A stretch of DNA of 64,000 nucleotides from an uncultured Kiritimatiellota bacterium (GTDB lineage: Bacteria > Verrucomicrobiota > Kiritimatiellia > RFP12 > DVOR01). The notes under the pieces were generated by a model that was given only the letters and a program-made list of their open reading frames with translations, ran no database searches and had not been told where the DNA came from. The stretch is from the NCBI GenBank assembly GCA_944389545.1, contig CALXMT010000007.1, forward strand, positions 1 through 64,000. Reading direction: 5' to 3'. A program made the position numbers and the translations under genes. This document shows positions 60,276 through 64,000 of this stretch, piece by piece. Each line of letters begins with the position of its first letter. The stretch's first letter is position 1.

Positions 60276-62207
60276 ATGAACGTCACTGAGAAAATCCTCC
60301 GCGCGCATTTGGTCTCCGGCGAGCCCGTCGTTGGGCAGGAGGTCGGCATCCGCATCGACCAGACCCTGACCCAGGACGCCACCGGCACGATGGCCTATCT
60401 GCAATTCGAGAGCATGGGCATCGACCGCGCCAAGACCGAACTCTCCGTCAGCTACGTGGACCACAACACGGTGCAAATCGGCTTCGAGAACGCCGACGAC
60501 CACGACTACCTGCAGAGCGTCGCGAAGAAGTATGGCATCGTCTATTCCAAGCCCGGCAACGGCATCTGCCACCAGCTCCACCTGGAGCGCTTCGGCAAGC
60601 CCGGCAAGACGCTCATCGGCTCGGATTCGCACACGCCCACGGGCGGCGGCATCGGCATGGTGGCCATCGGCGCGGGCGGCATCGATGTGGCCGTGGCGAT
60701 GGGCGGCGGCCCCTACTACATCGCCTGGCCGAAGGTCGTCGGTATCCGCCTGACGGGCAAGCTTCAGCCCGGCGTTTCCGCCAAGGACGTTATCCTCGCC
60801 GTGTTGCGCCGTTTCGGCTCGAAGGGAAATGTCGGGAAGGTCTTCGAATATTTCGGCCCCGGCCTGGCGACGCTCGACGTGCCCAGCCGCGCAACCATCG
60901 CGAACATGGGCGCCGAGCTCGGCGTCACCACCTCGGTCTTCCCATCGGACGATGTCACCCGCGCCTTCCTCAAGGCCCAAGGCCGCGAGCAGGATTGGTC
61001 GCCACTGACGGCGGACGACGAGACCTACGACGAGACGTGGGAGTTGGACCTCTCTTCGCTGGAACCCCTCGCCGCCGCGCCGCACAACCCCGGCAACATT
61101 GAGACCATCGCCGAGCACGTGGGCCAGCGCGTCAATCAGATCATGATTGGCTCCTGCACGAACTCCTCTTACCGCGACATCAAGACGGTGGCGTTGCTCC
61201 TCAAGGGCAAGCAGGTTCACCCCGACGTGGAGGTCGGCATCGCGTGCGGTTCCAAGCAGGTGGTGCGGATGCTTGCGGACGAAGGTCTGCTGGGTGCCCT
61301 CATCGGCGCCGGGTGCCGTATCCTGGAGAATGCCTGCGGTTTCTGCATCGGTGCGCATATGAGCCCGAGCACGGACGCCGTCTGCCTGCGCACGAGCAAC
61401 CGCAACTTCGAGGGCCGCTCCGGCACGCAATCGGCCAAGGTCTACCTCGTCTCCCCCGAGACGGCGGCGGCCTCGGCCCTCGCCGGCGCCTTCGCCGACC
61501 CGCGCACGCTCGAGGTTCCGGCCGTGGCCATGCCCGAGCACTTCACCATCGACGATGGGATGTTCCTCTATCGCGAGACCGCCGGCCAGGGCGTCCCCGA
61601 GACGGCCATTGTCCGCGGCCCGAACATCGGCGAGGTGCCCCCCGGCAAGCCGCTTCCCGAGCGTCTGGAAGGCGTGGCGACCATCAAGGTCGGCGACAAG
61701 ATCACCACCGACCACATCATGCCCGCCGGTGCCCGCCTGAAGTACCGCTCGAACATCCCGGAGTACGCGAAGTACGTCTTCGAGCACACCGACCCCGACT
61801 TCTACAAAAACGCCTCGGCCAACCGCGATGCGGGCAAGGCCAACGTTATCGTTGCGGGCGAGAGCTACGGTCAGGGCTCCTCGCGTGAGCACGCCGCCCT
61901 CTGCCCCATGTATCTGGGCGTGCGTGCCGTGGTCGCGAAGTCCATCGAGCGTATCCACCGCGCCAACCTCATCAACTTCGGCATCGTCCCCTTCGTCTTC
62001 GCCGACCCAGCGGACTACGACCGCGTGTCGCAGGGTGATGCCCTTGTCATTGAGGGGTTGCGCCAGGCCGTCGAGACCGGTCGCGCCACCGTCAAAGATC
62101 TTACCAACAACAACACGTTCGACGTGACGACCGAACTGTCCGATCGTCAGAAACGCCTCATCCTCGCCGGTGGCCTCCTGGCCGCCGTGGCGCAGGGGCA
62201 GGCCTAA
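60276..62207 (+). CDS. Aconitate hydratase, Aquifex-type (LeuC/aconitase family)
   Basis: A 643-residue [4Fe-4S] hydro-lyase. Fe-S cysteines lie in GSCTNSSYRDI (about residue 293) and in NACGFCIGAHMSP (CGFC, about 353). The substrate region IGSDSHTPTGGGIGMVAIGAGG and the small domain carrying GESYGQGSSREHAAL (swivelling domain, about 532) are fused as in aconitase. It is shorter than AcnA/AcnB (about 890) and matches the 640-residue Aquifex-like form. Citrate or homocitrate conversion is likely; isopropylmalate dehydratase activity cannot be excluded, since LeuB lies in the window. It is 19 bp after pssA. Confidence 0.85.
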   Translation: MNVTEKILRAHLVSGEPVVGQEVGIRIDQTLTQDATGTMAYLQFESMGIDRAKTELSVSYVDHNTVQIGFENADDHDYLQSVAKKYGIVYSKPGNGICHQLHLERFGKPGKTLIGSDSHTPTGGGIGMVAIGAGGIDVAVAMGGGPYYIAWPKVVGIRLTGKLQPGVSAKDVILAVLRRFGSKGNVGKVFEYFGPGLATLDVPSRATIANMGAELGVTTSVFPSDDVTRAFLKAQGREQDWSPLTADDETYDETWELDLSSLEPLAAAPHNPGNIETIAEHVGQRVNQIMIGSCTNSSYRDIKTVALLLKGKQVHPDVEVGIACGSKQVVRMLADEGLLGALIGAGCRILENACGFCIGAHMSPSTDAVCLRTSNRNFEGRSGTQSAKVYLVSPETAAASALAGAFADPRTLEVPAVAMPEHFTIDDGMFLYRETAGQGVPETAIVRGPNIGEVPPGKPLPERLEGVATIKVGDKITTDHIMPAGARLKYRSNIPEYAKYVFEHTDPDFYKNASANRDAGKANVIVAGESYGQGSSREHAALCPMYLGVRAVVAKSIERIHRANLINFGIVPFVFADPADYDRVSQGDALVIEGLRQAVETGRATVKDLTNNNTFDVTTELSDRQKRLILAGGLLAAVAQGQA

Positions 62208-62221
62208 AGGAGCGACGCACA

Positions 62222-63994
62222 ATGAGCGACGCAGAGAAGCCCGAGTCCATCGGTTTCGATTTCGCCCCCGCTTGGGCGCGGGAGTCCGCCGATGATTATG
62301 TCAGCCGCTACCAAGGCAAGAACTACGACGAGCGCACGGGGCGTGAAGAGCGTCCCCGCCGCGAGCGTCCCCCGCGCCGTGACCGCGATGGCGAACCCCG
62401 CGGCGAGCGCCGTCCGCCGCGCCGTGACGGTGAGCCCCGTGGGGAGCGCCCCGAGCGTGGCGAACGTCGTCCGCGTCGCGAAGGGCCGGAAGGGGAGCGT
62501 CCGCGCGGTCCTCGCCGTGAAGGTGGCCGTCCCTTTGAGCGCCGCGAGCCAGTGAAGCCGCTTGACGCGGAGATTCGCATTCTCCCGAACCAAAAGAACC
62601 TCGGCGTCATCATCAAGACGTTGCAGGGCACCCATATCGCCTTCCCCATGAAGAAGTTCGTCAACCTCTTCTTGGAAAACCCGCAGGCGTGCCTGGTGCG
62701 GTTCGAGGCGAAGCCCGAGACGGACGTGCGTTTCTGGACGTGCAAGTCCTGCGGTTTGGTCGCTCTCTCCGAAGCCGAGATTGCCCAGCACCTTCTCGCC
62801 AACCACCTCAACGACTGGTTCGATGTGACCGAGGAGCCCTGCGACCCGCCCGCGGGCAACTTCCCGCGTGTGGCCAAGTGCACCCTCACCGGCGAGTGGG
62901 TCGGCGCGCCCAACCACCACAGCTACCGCCATCGTGTGGCCGAGCTCGCCGCCCGCGCCAAGATGTCCGAGCACGACTACCTGCGCACCTTGGAGATGCA
63001 CACCGACCCCGAGTCTATCGAGGCCTGGAAGCAATCCGTCACCACCCAGACGGTCTACCGTCTCAAGGTGAAAAAGGCCGAGGTGCCCGCCGAGGCCGAA
63101 AAGCCCGCCGAGCCCACGGAGGGCGAAGCGCCCCTCGCCGAAGAGAAGCCTGCCGAGGAGCAGCCCGCGGAGACCCGCGAGGCTTACAACCGCGACCAGG
63201 CCGAGGCCCTCTTCCGTCGCGAGATTCTGCCCACGCTCATCTCGTCCGCCAAGCACGTCTGCCTCCCGGTCTCCCTGGCGCAGACCTCGCCCTCCCTGCC
63301 GCTCCGGTTGTTGCTGAAGTACACGCTCCGTGATGAGCAGCGTTATCCGCGTTCGCTTTTCTTCGCGTTGCGCGGCGCTTTCCGCCACCGCAAGTTCACC
63401 CTCTTCCGTGGCAACGATGCGCGTGGCCCCGAATTCGTGGCCAACATCACCCTCGCGCCCTTCTCCGCCGAGCACGCCGTCCGCGAGATCAAGGCTGCGC
63501 TCGACTATGTGGCCGCCAACCCGCTCTGCACCCGCGCCGACCTGCTCGCTGCCCTCAAGGCCGAACTCACGGACGTGGATGTCCCCACCCTGGCCCGCCA
63601 GATTGCCTTCCTCTTCCAGAAGGGCCACATCGTGGAATATTACAATGGGGTCTTGGCCCTGCCTGAAACCAACCCCAAGTTCCGCAAGCTCCCCGAGGAG
63701 ATGAAACGCGAGTCCAAGGACGGTGAAGAGAAGCCCGCCGAGGCGCCCGCCGCCGAAGGCGATGCCCCCAAGGCTGACGCGCAACCTGCCGCCGGCGAAG
63801 AGACTCTCACGACGGAAGCCCCTGCCGAAGAACCCACGCCTGCTACCACCGAAGAAGCGCCGCAACCGGCCGCTGACGCTGAAACGACCGAGGCCCCCAC
63901 CCCGGCCGAGGAACCCATCGCGCCCGAACAGCCTGCCGATCCGGCCCCGGAAGCGCCGGCCCAACCCGAGGAGGCTCCCCATGAAGCTGAGTAA
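62222..63994 (+). CDS. Arg-rich protein with C2H2-spaced zinc finger and helical domain
   Basis: A 590-residue protein of unknown function. Residues about 40-115 are a disordered Arg/Glu/Gly-rich repeat region (GREERPRRERPPRRDRDGEPRGE type), the kind found in RNA- or ribosome-associated proteins. The core (about 115-480) has a candidate finger WTCKSCGLVALSEAEIAQHLLANHL: C-x2-C-x12-H-x4-H, which is the classical C2H2 spacing. A winged-helix-like stretch follows (TRADLLAALKAELTDVDVPTLARQIAFLFQKGHIVEYYNG). The C-terminal 110 residues are an Ala/Pro/Glu-rich low-complexity tail. Nucleic-acid binding is inferred. AAAGGAG precedes the ATG, 14 bp after the aconitase stop. Confidence 0.62.
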   Translation: MSDAEKPESIGFDFAPAWARESADDYVSRYQGKNYDERTGREERPRRERPPRRDRDGEPRGERRPPRRDGEPRGERPERGERRPRREGPEGERPRGPRREGGRPFERREPVKPLDAEIRILPNQKNLGVIIKTLQGTHIAFPMKKFVNLFLENPQACLVRFEAKPETDVRFWTCKSCGLVALSEAEIAQHLLANHLNDWFDVTEEPCDPPAGNFPRVAKCTLTGEWVGAPNHHSYRHRVAELAARAKMSEHDYLRTLEMHTDPESIEAWKQSVTTQTVYRLKVKKAEVPAEAEKPAEPTEGEAPLAEEKPAEEQPAETREAYNRDQAEALFRREILPTLISSAKHVCLPVSLAQTSPSLPLRLLLKYTLRDEQRYPRSLFFALRGAFRHRKFTLFRGNDARGPEFVANITLAPFSAEHAVREIKAALDYVAANPLCTRADLLAALKAELTDVDVPTLARQIAFLFQKGHIVEYYNGVLALPETNPKFRKLPEEMKRESKDGEEKPAEAPAAEGDAPKADAQPAAGEETLTTEAPAEEPTPATTEEAPQPAADAETTEAPTPAEEPIAPEQPADPAPEAPAQPEEAPHEAE

Positions 63995-64000
63995 GGTCGC
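63981..64000 (+). CDS. Possible start of the next gene, cut by the window end
   Basis: ATG at 63981 opens a +1 frame (M-K-L-S-K-V) overlapping the last 14 bases of the preceding gene. This fits the overlapping-gene style of the region, but only six codons are visible. Confidence 0.3.

Noticed and set aside
58587-62222. Very long minus-strand open frame (1211 codons) opposite psd, pssA and the aconitase gene
   Set aside because: High GC at third positions suppresses stop codons on the reverse strand. The translation is low-complexity, rich in His/Arg/Ala and has no motif, while the plus strand encodes well-conserved enzymes.
1-64000. Systematic look for tRNA, rRNA or riboswitch structures
   Set aside because: I read all gaps longer than about 100 bp and saw no cloverleaf with a T-loop GTTCRA pattern or a known aptamer core. 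A covariance search could still find a divergent one.

Overview
The window is a GC-rich, gene-dense bacterial chromosome segment with about 52 protein genes. I found no rRNA, tRNA, CRISPR array, integrase or transposase. Gene content (ExbB/ExbD/TonB, lipoproteins with lipoboxes, a Tat-type sulfatase, phosphatidylserine-derived lipids, a DUF2723 membrane protein with TPRs, secreted TPR and zinc-finger proteins) points to a Gram-negative, diderm organism. The mixture resembles the PVC superphylum, perhaps a Kiritimatiellota/Verrucomicrobiota gut lineage. That placement is inference from gene content and cannot be confirmed here.

Layout: 0.1-5.6 kb holds a ThyX-like protein, the Mrp/ApbC ATPase and an operon of a gingipain-like lipoprotein, ExbB, ExbD, TonB and an Opp-type ATPase. 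5.6-9.7 kb holds LysE-Maf, a UlaG-like hydrolase divergent from HxlR-Mpg, and ClpP. 9.8-16.7 kb holds a TPR protein, XseB, a sulfatase, a repeat lipoprotein and RlmB. 16.7-20.8 kb is an overlapping run: phosphatidyltransferase, nucleotide-sugar dehydratase, LeuB, prenyl synthase. 20.9-25.6 kb is a two-gene polyketide/PUFA-synthase-like locus (KS, then AT-DH-PPTase) with catalytic residues missing in three domains and the PPTase motifs intact. 25.9-31.5 kb (minus) is DUF2723 protein, Fmt, PpaC. 31.5-38.4 kb holds SerC, a small DUF3467-like protein, a flippase, an NtrB/NtrC-like pair with a secreted CXXCXGXG protein, and a DUF212 protein. 38.4-44.6 kb holds LepA, ClpB with a sigma-54 promoter, and MiaB. 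44.7-52 kb holds a CPA2 antiporter-EIIA fusion, two unrecognised proteins, a DedA-like protein and an acyltransferase. 52.3-58.5 kb is PurL, a transglutaminase-like protein and a second flippase. 58.7-64 kb is Psd, PssA, an Aquifex-type aconitase and an Arg-rich C2H2-finger protein.

Two non-coding patterns run through the window. First, six intergenic regions carry tandem arrays of short palindromes (CCACTATAGTGG, CCCTATAGGG, CCCTTAAGGG types) with a 23-bp period. They occur in convergent, tandem and divergent gene arrangements, so they are not simply terminators. Second, many genes have an extended -10 box (TGnTAnACT/TGnTAnAAT) ending only 6-8 nt before the start codon, which implies leaderless transcription. 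Genes with a clear Shine-Dalgarno sequence have their -10 box further upstream.

Most genes are packed in operons with ATGA/GTGA overlaps. The strongest candidate for something undescribed is the degenerate split KS/AT-DH-PPTase locus. The palindrome arrays come second, and the sigma-54/enhancer architecture upstream of clpB third.
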